This document shows positions 8,801 through 16,551 of a DNA stretch of 22,612 nt, piece by piece. This DNA comes from CAYMYN01 sp964394665 (lineage in GTDB: Bacteria; Planctomycetota; UBA1135; GCA-002686595). The position numbers and the translations under genes are program-made. Location of the stretch: the NCBI GenBank assembly GCA_964394665.1, contig CAYMYN010000050.1:1-22612 (forward strand), written 5' to 3'. Below the pieces are notes generated by a model. The model saw only the letters and a list, made by a program, of their open reading frames with translations, was not told the origin of the DNA and did not search any database. How positions within the stretch are numbered: the stretch's first letter is position 1; every line of letters begins with the position of its first letter.

Positions 8801-9744
8801 CGCCGAGTGATCGCGAGCTCGAAGTCATATGGCCGTACGCGGGCGCGGAGGACCTCAATGATTCGCCTTGCGTTCAGACGGCGCGCTGGGCGATCAACTT
8901 CGGTCGACGGACTCTGGAGGAAGCCTCGTCCTATAAGCGACTCATCTCGATAGTCGAAGAGCGCGTCAGGCCTGCTCGGATGCGTGGAAAGGACCACGGG
9001 CCGGGGCGGCACGGAAAGAAATACTGGTGGCAGTTCACACTTCGAGCAGATCCGCTTTACGAGGCTATCAGGCACCTTGATCGATGCCTAGTTGCCGGCA
9101 TCACTACGACCCATCTTACTTTCTCTCTCCAACCAATTAGGCAGGTTTTTCCTCACACTGTCGTCGTGGTAGCGAGCAACTCGTGGGCGAGTTTTGCGAT
9201 GCTGCAGTCGTCGGTTCATGGCTTGTGGGCCCGGGAGCTTTCGTCGGCAATGGGAACGAACTTGCGCTACACAGTCCGAGAGTGCTTGGACAATTTTCCA
9301 TTTGTGGCTGAGGACGGTGCCTCCGCCGAACTTTGTCGAGTGGGGCGAGAATACTATGAGCTCCGCGCCGCGCTGATGGTCGAGACCGACCTAGGCTTGA
9401 CAAAGACCTACAACTGCTTCCACGACCCCGACGAGAACGACCCCAAGATCGTCAGGCTCCGCGAACTCCACGCCGCCATGGACCACGCTGTCCTGAACGC
9501 CTACGGCTGGACCGACATCCCCACCGATTGTGAGTTCCTCCTTGACTATGAGGACGAAGACGACGACGGCTCCAGCCGCCGCAAGAAACCCTGGCGCTAC
9601 CGCTGGCCCGACGCAGTCCGCGACGAGGTTCTCGCTCGCCTCCTCGAGCTCAACGCGAAGCGGGCGGAAGAGGAGCGTCGAGCTGGCCACAAGGCAGGTG
9701 CGCGTCGAGGCAGCGACGATGGCGACGGCGGACTCTTCGACTGA
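5839..9744 (+). CDS. drmMI: DISARM adenine N6-methyltransferase DrmMI
   Basis: A 1301-residue class 1 DISARM methylase, expected to mark host DNA as self. The order resembles type IIG/PglX-like enzymes: a long N-terminal region, HYTPRELTEP at 540-549, the AdoMet-binding motif DPAMGSGAF at 582-590, and the catalytic NPPF at 821-824, diagnostic of N6-adenine methylation. The following region, to about residue 1190, should recognise the target. It is less GC-rich than the rest of the gene, which suggests domain replacement. The C-terminus ends in a conserved-looking WRYRWPDAVRDEVLARLLEL segment and a basic tail. I start at ATG 5839, six bases after the drmD stop, with GGAG 12 bases upstream; the open frame back to 4147 overlaps drmD and is spurious. 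Confidence 0.92.
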   Translation: MAKRSPVVQAHLEWLGLVQPTGLLVSPMALERAGVVLPRNDRESQARLVSVTEGAESDRPRVPDFEVFARTVLGWTWQAKYFAGTADAPIPDTLRHHLEDYGETLAPDFAVADRDAAEGGSPWQLLVRVLPPGRDLDDPVREGGKLEASPHSRLERLLRAVEVPACILFNGDVLRLVSAPRGESSGWIDFRVADMVLAAGRPVCAAMAMLLSQSRLLTGAASKRLPALLVESRKYQNEVSEQLAEQVLHALYELLRGLESADARSGGEILREVRHERPDEVYHGLLNVLLRLVFLLYAEERGMLPADPVFGRHYSLAGLHRRLSADAALYPDTMDARFGAWAQLIVLFRMIHDGAKTGTFALPARHGVLFDPDRYPWLEGRTSLGNRQVGERLDYPRIPDGAIQRVLEKLLVLEGERLSYRALDVEQIGSIYETMMGFRIETATGASAAIKAQKKGGAPTTIDLDALLQVPATKREKWTVDKADRKLPRTVTDPLKAATTLEELHAALERVLDKAATPDLVPKGSLVLQPSEARRKSGSHYTPRELTEPIVRTTLRPILDRLREETAGPPAPDQILDLKVCDPAMGSGAFLVEACRQLGDALIEAWAAHDTRPPIPGDEDEIIHARRLVAQRCLYGVDRNPMAVDLAKVSLWLATLAREHAFTFVDHALRHGDSLIGLTNAEIAARDWSNEEPLDSPRYRELKASIEAVVRLRRQIREAGDESRDWELRDLLDEAEHQARDVRTWADLVLEAFFLADKDAARKKALGDVTKRIAAGVDSRERGRLDEMRREDPPLAPFHWELEFPEAFDRPDFGFDAIVGNPPFLGGPQLSTSFGGPELQHWLKGRHPGSKGHADLCVYFFRAAFLLLRRSGVMGLVATNSICEGANRKSGLAQLLSLGGRIIWAMRATRWPGSASVVVSQVVIERSASSRPACLDGQVVSNINSHLRPRQEVLDPVSLGDSSIVGFMGSGLGSSGFIMSPEEFEELAPSDRELEVIWPYAGAEDLNDSPCVQTARWAINFGRRTLEEASSYKRLISIVEERVRPARMRGKDHGPGRHGKKYWWQFTLRADPLYEAIRHLDRCLVAGITTTHLTFSLQPIRQVFPHTVVVVASNSWASFAMLQSSVHGLWARELSSAMGTNLRYTVRECLDNFPFVAEDGASAELCRVGREYYELRAALMVETDLGLTKTYNCFHDPDENDPKIVRLRELHAAMDHAVLNAYGWTDIPTDCEFLLDYEDEDDDGSSRRKKPWRYRWPDAVRDEVLARLLELNAKRAEEERRAGHKAGARRGSDDGDGGLFD

Positions 9745-9857
9745 TAGGTTCAGCGGTCTCGGGTCGGATCGTATCGCTTCAGGGCAGGCGCCTCATGTCC
9801 TGCGCTCCAGAGTTTTCGCCTGGCCGACCAGCGGCTTCTTCCCTCTGTTGAGATCGA

Positions 9858-12800
9858 ATGGGCATGAAAGAAGACGAGCCCGCTGAGCCAACACCCGCGG
9901 TCGACACCTCCGAATCCTCCCGCCGAGAAGGTCCGCTCGACGGCCCCGCGGCCACGTCGTCGCTCGAAGCGCGCGAACGGATCATCGACGCACTCCGTCT
10001 CGATCTCGTCGGACCCGAGCTGGATCACGACCTCGCCGAGGAGACGCTGCACGGCCGCCAGCGGCCCTCGAACTGGTACCTGACCGGCTTCCTGATCCCC
10101 GCCGACACCGAGCTCGAGGCGCGCGGCGACGACGACGCCGACGAGGACTTCGACGAGGTCGACCAGGGCGGCACGGTCGAGGAGTCCTCCGCCGAGCGGA
10201 AGTCGGCCAAGAAGGGCTACTTCCCGTCCTCCATGGGGCTGAGCTTCCTCGTGGCTCCCGAGGCGTCGCTTGTCGACGTCGAGGTCACCTGGGGGGACTA
10301 CGTCCGCGACACCCTGCCCGGACGCAAGGATGGGGAGGAACCCTTGGTGGTCTGGAAGCGCCAGCCCAGGCAAGGGACCGTGGGCGTGGACCTGGGCTCG
10401 CTCGGGGACGAGCCCCAGGAGTTCGACGTCCCGGGCTCGGGTGGACTGCGCCTCACCGTCCTCGCTCGCGAGCTGAAGGACCAGGCGATCGAGGACGAGT
10501 TGCCCAAGGGCGTGCGCTCCATGTCCGTCTTCCTCGTCAACCGTCGAGCGCCCCTCGCCAGCCAACAAGACCTCGCCTACGCCTTTCAACCCCGACTGAC
10601 GGTGCGCTGCGAGGCCCCCTTCGTGCCCCGGCCCGACCTGAGCGGACGCTGGGCCAGCGACGCCGACGAACGCACGGCCGACCTCCACTTCAGCGACGCC
10701 CCCGAGCTGGCGACCGGTCACGGTGTGTCGGCGGACTGGACGGTGGTGGATGAGAAGTGTCGCGAGGTTCGATCGGAGTGGATTCCACGCGGGGACGTGG
10801 AGCGCACGGTGACGGCGCCGATTCGGGGCGTCGAACTGCTCATGGAGGAACTCGGGAAGCTGGCGGACGGGGCCGCGGTGCGTGCGGCGCTCCAGCCGCT
10901 GGTGACCGAGTACCGCGCTTGGATCGCGGCCAGCAACTCGGGGTTCGGCGGCCTGCCCGCACGGCGCAAGAAGACGGCTGAGGGCCTGATCTACGAGGCG
11001 GAGATCGCGGCCCAACGGATCGAGGCCGGCATCGAGCTCTTGGCCGGCTCTTCGCCCGAGAGTCTGCAGACTTTGGATGCCTTCCGGACGGCGAACCGGG
11101 CCGTGGCGCGCGCCCTTCGCCAGCGTCTGAACGCGAAGAAGGCCCCGGAGTGGCGCGCGTTCCAGCTCGCCTTCCTGCTGCTCAACGTCCAGGGTGTGGC
11201 TGAGCCGACCAATCCCCAGCGCGAGATCGTCGACCTCCTCTTCTTCCCCACCGGCGGCGGCAAGACGGAGGCCTACCTGGGCCTAGCTGCGTACACCATG
11301 GTGCTGCGGCGCCTGAGGAACCCGGGCCTCGCCGGCGCGGGTGTGTCGGTCTTGATGCGTTACACGCTGCGGCTCCTGACGTTCGACCAGCTCGGTCGCG
11401 CGGCGGGGCTCGTGTGCGCTCTGGAGCTGGAGCGGCTCGAGGACCCGGATCGTCTGGGCCCCTGGCCGTTCGAGATCGGGCTGTGGGTGGGGAAGGCCGC
11501 CACGCCCAACCGGATGGGACGGAAGTCGGACAAGAGCGCCAAGAAGAAGGGAACGGCTCTCTCCAAGACCGAGGACTACAAGTCCGACCCCAAGGCCAAC
11601 CCTTCGCCGATCCCCCTAGAGAGTTGCCCATGGTGTCAGGCGGGATTCCAGCCCGACTCGTTCTCCCTTGAGCCGAACACGGACCAACCGCGCAGGCTCC
11701 GCGTGCGGTGCGTGAACATCGACTGCGACTTCAGCGGCGAGCACGGCCTGCCCATCGTCGCCGTGGACGAGGAGCTCTACCGCAGGCTGCCGGCCTTCCT
11801 GATCTCGACCGTTGACAAGTTCGCGTCGCTGCCCTTCACGGGCGAGACGGGACTGCTCATGGGAGGCGCATCGAGGCACGACGCCGAGGGGTTCTACGGT
11901 CCCATGGCGCCCAAGGCGGGCAAGGTTCTGCCGCAGCCCCTGCTGCCGCCGGACCTAGTCATCCAGGACGAGTTGCACCTGATTTCGGGCCCGATGGGGA
12001 CCATGGCCGGTCTCTACGAGACGGCCTTGGAGGCCTTGGCGACACGGTTCGTGGGGGACACGCCTGTTCGGCCCAAGATCGTCGCCTCCACGGCCACGGC
12101 GCGTCGCGCGGACACTCAGGTGCGCGCTCTGTTCGGGCGGTCGACGACGAAGGTCTTCCCGCCGCCTGGGGTGTCGCGTCGCGACTCGTTCTTCGCCAAG
12201 ACGCTCGCGCCCAGTCCGCAGGATCCTGCTCGGTCGTACATCGGGATCACGGCCCCGGGACGGAACCCCAAGGCCATGTACCGACGGGTGATGACGAGCC
12301 TCATGGCGATCGCCCAGCAGGAGTACAAGATCGCCGGGGGCTTCGCGGCCGGGGCGGGGAACGTCGTCGATCCCTACATGACGGTGCTCTCCTACTTCAA
12401 CGCCCTGCGCGAGCTGGGTGGGGCGCGGCGGATCCTCGAGGAAGAGGTTCAGAACACGCTCAAGAGCTACGGCTGGGCGCGTCACCGGCCGGGTGACACT
12501 GTTCGTCGCGTCGATAGCCGCCTGGGGTTCCGCGAGCCGGTCGAGCTCACTTCACGCGTGTCGACGAGCCGAGTCGCGAATGCGAGGCGGCGTCTGGAGG
12601 CACCGTACTCCGACGACCAGAGCCGCGTTGACTGCGCCCTGGCGACCAATATGATCTCGGTCGGCCTCGACATCCCGCGCTTGGGCCTGATGGTCGTCAC
12701 GGGTCAGCCCAAGACCCACTCCGAGTACATCCAGGCCAGCAGTCGGGTCGGCCGCGAACGCGAGAAGCCCGGTCTGGTCATCACGCTTCTCAATGCGCAC

Positions 12801-13358
12801 AAGCCACGGGACCGCTCGCACTACGAGCGCTTCCGCCACTACCACGAGACCTTCTACCGCTCGGTCGAGGCCTCGAGCGTGACGCCGTTCTCCGCACGCG
12901 CCCTCGACCGGGGACTGGCCGGCGCGCTCGTGGGTCTGGCCCGGCATCGGAGGCCGGAACTGACGCCGCCCGATGGTCCGGCTCGATTCGAAGACGTGGC
13001 CGCGACCTTGCGCGAGGAGATCGTCAAGATCTTCCAGGACCGCGTGCGCCGCGCGGTCGCCGACGAAGACTTGGCGGACGCCGAGCGCGAGGTGCGCGAG
13101 CGCATCGAAGACCTGTCCGATGCGTGGATCTCCGTGCTGAGAGACTGGAGAGCCGAGGGCAAGCCAGTCCTCTACCAGCCCTACGAGGTCTCCAAGAAGG
13201 ACGCGGTGTCCTTCGTGCGAGAGATGCTCGACGAGGACTTCCGCAGCGACGACCACCGGAAGTTCCGGGCGAACCGGTCCCTGAGGGACGTCGAGAGCCA
13301 GGTCCAGGTCGAGTTGCACGAGATGCGCGCCAGTGGGGCGGCGGGGGATGGGCAATGA
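9858..13358 (+). CDS. drmA: DISARM helicase-domain protein DrmA
   Basis: A 1166-residue core DISARM protein with a superfamily 2-type helicase. In DISARM, DrmA acts with DrmB on DNA and is one of the proteins shared by all classes. It has Walker A PTGGGKTE (K469), a DELH variant of the DExH box at 704-707, ASTATARR (motif III) and QASSRVGRER at 959-968 (motif VI). A four-cysteine cluster (C590, C593, C618, C623) between motifs I and II looks like a zinc ribbon. The first ~115 residues are acidic and low complexity. The start could be ATG 9858 or the ATG two codons later. A 113-bp gap precedes the gene, the only sizeable gap in the operon. Its TGA overlaps the drmB ATG (ATGA). Confidence 0.92.
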   Translation: MGMKEDEPAEPTPAVDTSESSRREGPLDGPAATSSLEARERIIDALRLDLVGPELDHDLAEETLHGRQRPSNWYLTGFLIPADTELEARGDDDADEDFDEVDQGGTVEESSAERKSAKKGYFPSSMGLSFLVAPEASLVDVEVTWGDYVRDTLPGRKDGEEPLVVWKRQPRQGTVGVDLGSLGDEPQEFDVPGSGGLRLTVLARELKDQAIEDELPKGVRSMSVFLVNRRAPLASQQDLAYAFQPRLTVRCEAPFVPRPDLSGRWASDADERTADLHFSDAPELATGHGVSADWTVVDEKCREVRSEWIPRGDVERTVTAPIRGVELLMEELGKLADGAAVRAALQPLVTEYRAWIAASNSGFGGLPARRKKTAEGLIYEAEIAAQRIEAGIELLAGSSPESLQTLDAFRTANRAVARALRQRLNAKKAPEWRAFQLAFLLLNVQGVAEPTNPQREIVDLLFFPTGGGKTEAYLGLAAYTMVLRRLRNPGLAGAGVSVLMRYTLRLLTFDQLGRAAGLVCALELERLEDPDRLGPWPFEIGLWVGKAATPNRMGRKSDKSAKKKGTALSKTEDYKSDPKANPSPIPLESCPWCQAGFQPDSFSLEPNTDQPRRLRVRCVNIDCDFSGEHGLPIVAVDEELYRRLPAFLISTVDKFASLPFTGETGLLMGGASRHDAEGFYGPMAPKAGKVLPQPLLPPDLVIQDELHLISGPMGTMAGLYETALEALATRFVGDTPVRPKIVASTATARRADTQVRALFGRSTTKVFPPPGVSRRDSFFAKTLAPSPQDPARSYIGITAPGRNPKAMYRRVMTSLMAIAQQEYKIAGGFAAGAGNVVDPYMTVLSYFNALRELGGARRILEEEVQNTLKSYGWARHRPGDTVRRVDSRLGFREPVELTSRVSTSRVANARRRLEAPYSDDQSRVDCALATNMISVGLDIPRLGLMVVTGQPKTHSEYIQASSRVGREREKPGLVITLLNAHKPRDRSHYERFRHYHETFYRSVEASSVTPFSARALDRGLAGALVGLARHRRPELTPPDGPARFEDVAATLREEIVKIFQDRVRRAVADEDLADAEREVRERIEDLSDAWISVLRDWRAEGKPVLYQPYEVSKKDAVSFVREMLDEDFRSDDHRKFRANRSLRDVESQVQVELHEMRASGAAGDGQ

Positions 13359-15154
13359 GCGACGGCCAGCATGTGGGCGACATTCGCCTCAGCCAGGTGT
13401 TGACCTCTTATGGGCCGGGAGCCCTGATCGACTTCCCCAGGGACGCCGCGATCATGGGCGGCATCAACCACTGGCCAAAGGACAAGCGCACAGAGATCCT
13501 GGAGCCGCGCTTGCGCACGAAGCTGGCCCGGGCGCTGGGCGTGCCCTCGCTTCGCTTGATCCGCCCTCCATCGGAGGACGTGATGCCCTGGGAGCGGGGG
13601 CCTCGAATCAAGGCGTTCAGGTTTCCGGGCTGGTTCCTGGCCGATGCAGGTTCCTCGGAGTCGAAGGAGGACATCAGGACGCGGCGCCTGGTCCCCTTCG
13701 AACACCTCGAAGGGAAGATGCAGTACGCGGGGCGTCGGGTCGTGCCCGTGCGCTTCGTGACGGCCTGCGCTCGGGGACACGTCGCTGACGTCGAATGGCG
13801 AGCCGTTCTGCCCTGCAAAGACATGAAGAGCTGCAAGGGCAAGCCGATCTTGCTCGAGGAGCGAGGGTCGGGTGGCGACCTGGGGGACCTCGTCGTGCGC
13901 TGCAAGTGTGGTGCGCGCGTGTCGATCGCGGACCTGGCCGACCGCAGCAAGAAGTTGCTCGGCCCATGTAGCGGCAAGCGACCTTGGCTGCGAGGGTTCG
14001 ACGAATCGTGCGACCAGGATGCCCGGCTGCTGATCCGTACGGCGTCGAACGCCTACTTCGCGCACACCATGTCCGCGCTCTCTCTGCCGGAGACGAGGGA
14101 TCCGCTCACCGTGGCCGTCGAGCGGCATTGGGAGAACGGTGCGAAGGAGATCGAGTCCCTGGCGGAGGTCGAGCCATCCCGGAAGTTCAATGCGGAGTGG
14201 AAGCGCGACACCGACGGTTACTCACCTGAGAAGATCTTCGAGGCCATCGAGGCCTACCGGAACGGAGGCACGGCGGAGATTCCGGTGAAGGCCGCCGAGT
14301 TCGCGTCCATCCAGGCCGCGCCGGACGGCTACCTCGAGGACCTCCCACCGAAGGAGGACTTCCTCGCCCGCCGCCTCCCGAACTCCATGTGGCGCACGGC
14401 GGGGGAGTGGCCCGAGATCTCCGGCGTCGTCCAGCTCCATCGCCTGCGCGAGGTCACGGCCCTACTGGGCTTCACTCGCTTCGAGGCCCAGATCCCCGAC
14501 ATCTCCGGCGAGTACACCGGCGACGTGAAGCTCGCCCAGCTCGACCCCAATCCGCACGACTTCCCAGCCGTCGAGAACCGTGGCGAAGGCGTGTTCGTCG
14601 AACTCGACAAGAGCCGCGTCGACGGCTGGCTGTCCTCCGACCCCGTCGCCGCCCGGATCCAGGACCTCCGACAGGGCCACGAACGCTGGCGCGAAGACCG
14701 CCCCAAGTCGCCACCCTTCCCCGGCGGCGCTTACATCCTCCTGCACTCCCTGTCCCACCTCCTGATCCAGAGCCTCGCGATGTCCTGCGGCTACCCCGCG
14801 ACCTCGATCCGCGAGCGCATCTACGCCGAGCAGAAAGGCTACGGCATCCTGCTCTACACCGCCTCCCCCGACGCCGAGGGCACCCTGGGCGGCCTGGTCG
14901 CCCAAGCGCGCCACCTCGCGCGCCACCTGTCGCGCGCCCTGCGCGAGGCCGAACTCTGCTCCAACGACCCGATCTGCTCCCAGCACGAACCCGGCACCAG
15001 CCTCGAGGGCCGCTTCCTCCACGGCGCCGCCTGCCACGGCTGCAGCCTGATCGCCGAGACCTCATGCGAGATGCGTAACGACTTCCTCGACAGGGCCCTC
15101 GTGGTGCCCGTTCTCGGCCACACGGATGCGGCTTACTTTGGTCGAGAGCAGTGA
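13355..15154 (+). CDS. drmB: DISARM DUF1998 protein DrmB
   Basis: A 599-residue DISARM core protein carrying the DUF1998 domain, also found in helicase-associated proteins such as MrfB. DrmB is known to partner DrmA. The C-terminal signature is clear: C535 and C541 (CSNDPIC), then HGAACHGCSL (C560, C563) and ETSCE (C571), probably a metal site. Further cysteines lie at residue 138 (CARGH) and in an RCKCGARV segment, suggesting an N-terminal zinc-ribbon-like region. I start at ATG 13355, overlapping the drmA stop, which implies translational coupling; the frame opens further upstream inside drmA, but that part is not protein-like. The drmB stop overlaps the drmC GTG. Confidence 0.92.
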   Translation: MSDGQHVGDIRLSQVLTSYGPGALIDFPRDAAIMGGINHWPKDKRTEILEPRLRTKLARALGVPSLRLIRPPSEDVMPWERGPRIKAFRFPGWFLADAGSSESKEDIRTRRLVPFEHLEGKMQYAGRRVVPVRFVTACARGHVADVEWRAVLPCKDMKSCKGKPILLEERGSGGDLGDLVVRCKCGARVSIADLADRSKKLLGPCSGKRPWLRGFDESCDQDARLLIRTASNAYFAHTMSALSLPETRDPLTVAVERHWENGAKEIESLAEVEPSRKFNAEWKRDTDGYSPEKIFEAIEAYRNGGTAEIPVKAAEFASIQAAPDGYLEDLPPKEDFLARRLPNSMWRTAGEWPEISGVVQLHRLREVTALLGFTRFEAQIPDISGEYTGDVKLAQLDPNPHDFPAVENRGEGVFVELDKSRVDGWLSSDPVAARIQDLRQGHERWREDRPKSPPFPGGAYILLHSLSHLLIQSLAMSCGYPATSIRERIYAEQKGYGILLYTASPDAEGTLGGLVAQARHLARHLSRALREAELCSNDPICSQHEPGTSLEGRFLHGAACHGCSLIAETSCEMRNDFLDRALVVPVLGHTDAAYFGREQ

Positions 15155-15921
15155 AGAACGAGCTCCTCGAGATCCCCCGAAGTGCGCTTGCTCGATTGAA
15201 GGACAGTCTGCGCATGGGGTTCGTCCAATCGCCCTACACCGAAACCGCTCTGCGCAGCATCCTGGGACCCGAGATAGCAAGCGCTGCGCTCCGCGGGCTA
15301 CAGGCCCTCGCCAACGAGGGCATCACCGACCGAGGAGTCGTCGCGTGGCTGGAGGCCGTGGAAGCAGTGCGTTCTGAAACGCCGCGGCCGTCCCTCGTCT
15401 GGACGGGACCTGAGGTTCCTGGCCTCCACGCACGAGACACCCGCGAGGTCATTGATGAGCTCATCAGTCGAGCCGAGCAATCGCTCTGGATCAGCACGTA
15501 CGCCTATTTCGACGGCAAGAAGGTGTTCGACCACCTTGCAATGAGGCTCGAGGCCAAGCCAAATCTGTCGGTGTTCTTGATCCTGAACATCCACTTCGAC
15601 ATGGATCGTCCCGACCGAGACAGCGCCGTATCGCGCGCACGAGACCGACTCTGGAAGCACAACTGGCCGGGCTCGGTGCGGCCCGCAGTGTACTACTTCC
15701 CGGAGTCCCTGGTCGGCTCAAATCACGAGCGTGCGGTCCTGCACGCGAAGGCAATCGTCCGAGACGAAAAAGAGGTGCTCGTCACCTCAGCGAACTTCAC
15801 GGACGCTGCACTCAGCAGAAACATCGAACTTGGGGTGCTCCTCCATGATGCGGCGCTTGCGAGGACAGTCGTACGCCACTACGAGCGACTGATCGAGGCC
15901 GGACGGTTGGTCCAGTTCTGA
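15151..15921 (+). CDS. drmC: DISARM phospholipase D-like protein DrmC
   Basis: A 256-residue protein with one phospholipase D/nuclease (HKD) motif: H198-x-K200-x4-D205, followed by the usual TSANFT segment. A conserved-type DELISRAEQSLWISTYAY stretch lies about 90 residues earlier and forms the first half of the fold. DrmC is the third core gene of DISARM; published work found it dispensable for protection in the Bacillus class 2 system, so its exact role is unclear. The start is GTG 15151, overlapping the drmB stop as GTGA, which suggests coupling. It is the last gene of the operon; no strong terminator follows directly, and the attachment-site region begins within ~200 bp. Confidence 0.9.
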   Translation: MKNELLEIPRSALARLKDSLRMGFVQSPYTETALRSILGPEIASAALRGLQALANEGITDRGVVAWLEAVEAVRSETPRPSLVWTGPEVPGLHARDTREVIDELISRAEQSLWISTYAYFDGKKVFDHLAMRLEAKPNLSVFLILNIHFDMDRPDRDSAVSRARDRLWKHNWPGSVRPAVYYFPESLVGSNHERAVLHAKAIVRDEKEVLVTSANFTDAALSRNIELGVLLHDAALARTVVRHYERLIEAGRLVQF

Positions 15922-16109
15922 CGTAAGCGTCGGCATCAGGACGCCGGTGACGATGCGCGTCGAGGAAGGCACGGGAAGCGGCGGTGCTGCGTCGGGGTCG
16001 GGCAGGGGGTACGCGTTCCGTGGTGAACAGGTGCGAGGGCCATGCCCGCCGCTCCGCGCCCCATCGCCACTCGCGTGGGCCACTTTAGCGACCCCTTCTC
16101 GACCCTCTG

Positions 16110-16126
16110 AGTCCACTCCTGTCCAC
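16110..16126. repeat. 17-bp direct repeat, copy 1 (arm-type candidate)
   Basis: The word AGTCCACTCCTGTCCAC at 16110-16126 recurs with one mismatch 62 bp downstream at 16172-16188. Both lie between drmC and the tRNA fragment. Spaced direct repeats beside an attachment core are typical of tyrosine integrase arm sites, but the role is inferred from position only. Confidence 0.5.
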
Positions 16127-16171
16127 GACGACCGCGCTCCAACCCCCGCCCGAGCCCCGATTGTCCGCCCC

Positions 16172-16188
16172 AGTCCAGTCCTGTCCAC
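16172..16188. repeat. 17-bp direct repeat, copy 2 (arm-type candidate)
   Basis: AGTCCAGTCCTGTCCAC, differing from copy 1 by C to G at position 7. It sits 15 bp before the inverted repeat that overlaps the tRNA fragment. The rest of 15922-16109 and the spacer between the repeats shows no gene I can support. Confidence 0.5.
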
Positions 16189-16202
16189 TCGGCGCCTGCC
16201 GC

Positions 16203-16221
16203 TAGGAACACCGTATTCCTA
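16203..16221. other. Candidate integrase core site (inverted repeat, 7-nt spacer)
   Basis: TAGGAA (16203-16208) and TTCCTA (16216-16221) are perfect inverted repeats separated by exactly seven bases, CACCGTA. The right arm is the anticodon loop of the tRNA-Arg fragment. Paired core sites around a 7-bp overlap, at a tRNA anticodon loop, match the layout of many tyrosine integrase attachment sites. No integrase is shown to act here. Confidence 0.45.
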
Positions 16222-16260
16222 AACCGGGGGTCGTGGGTTCGAATCCCGCCGGGCGCACCA
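16216..16260 (+). tRNA. 3' half of a tRNA-Arg(CCU) gene, likely attachment site
   Basis: The sequence from 16216 fits tRNA positions 32-76: anticodon loop TTCCTAA with anticodon CCT at 16218-16220, stem ACCGG, variable loop, T-arm GTGGG-TTCGAAT-CCCGC (one G-U pair), acceptor CGGGCGC, discriminator A and CCA at 16258-16260. The 5' half is not intact: bases before the loop do not close the anticodon stem fully and no D-arm is seen. A GCGCCTG at 16192-16198 could pair with the acceptor strand (one G-U), but only 11 bases then separate it from position 26, so an intact tRNA is impossible. It is therefore an integration remnant or a degraded tRNA, not a working gene. Confidence 0.75.
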
Positions 16261-16265
16261 CCACA

Positions 16266-16306
16266 AGCGTTTGCGAGGGTGTGGCTTACGGCGGCTCGCA
16301 AGTGCT
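16266..16306. terminator. 12-bp hairpin directly after the tRNA fragment
   Basis: AGCGTTTGCGAG (16266-16277) pairs along its whole length with CTCGCAAGTGCT (16295-16306), including two adjacent G-U pairs, around a 17-base loop. The position, five bases past the tRNA CCA end, suits a tRNA transcript terminator, though no T-tract follows. A protein-binding site of the attachment region is the alternative. Confidence 0.4.
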
Positions 16307-16551
16307 GCCGAGGCGCCCCCCGGCAGCGCGAGTGCCACGATCCCGCCACGATCGCGAGGGCCCTGCGGCGCCCTGGGGGGCCCCTGGGCGCGCCGTGGGC
16401 CCGGTGGAGGGTCGCTTCGGGCCCAGCGGCCTGGCCGCGACAGGGGCCAACGTGGGGCGCGTCGGCCGAGCAGGCGTGCGGCCCCAAGCCTCGGGTGGAG
16501 GGCCAGGGCCGAGCCGATGGGCCGCCTGCGCGGCGAGCGGGCGGGTGCCAG
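16307..16551. other. Second extreme-GC block, no credible gene
   Basis: About 245 bp of very GC-rich sequence similar in character to the block before drmD. Open frames on both strands are low-complexity Gly/Ala/Arg/Pro strings. I see no recognisable RNA or protein here. Base-level homology with 1529-2476 is not established. Confidence 0.5.

Noticed and set aside
9750..11015. Minus-strand frame of 421 codons
   Set aside because: Antisense to the N-terminal part of drmA and without recognisable motifs.
16192..16260. An intact tRNA-Arg gene
   Set aside because: Only 11 bases lie between a possible 5' acceptor strand and position 26, too few for a D-arm, and the anticodon stem has two mismatches.
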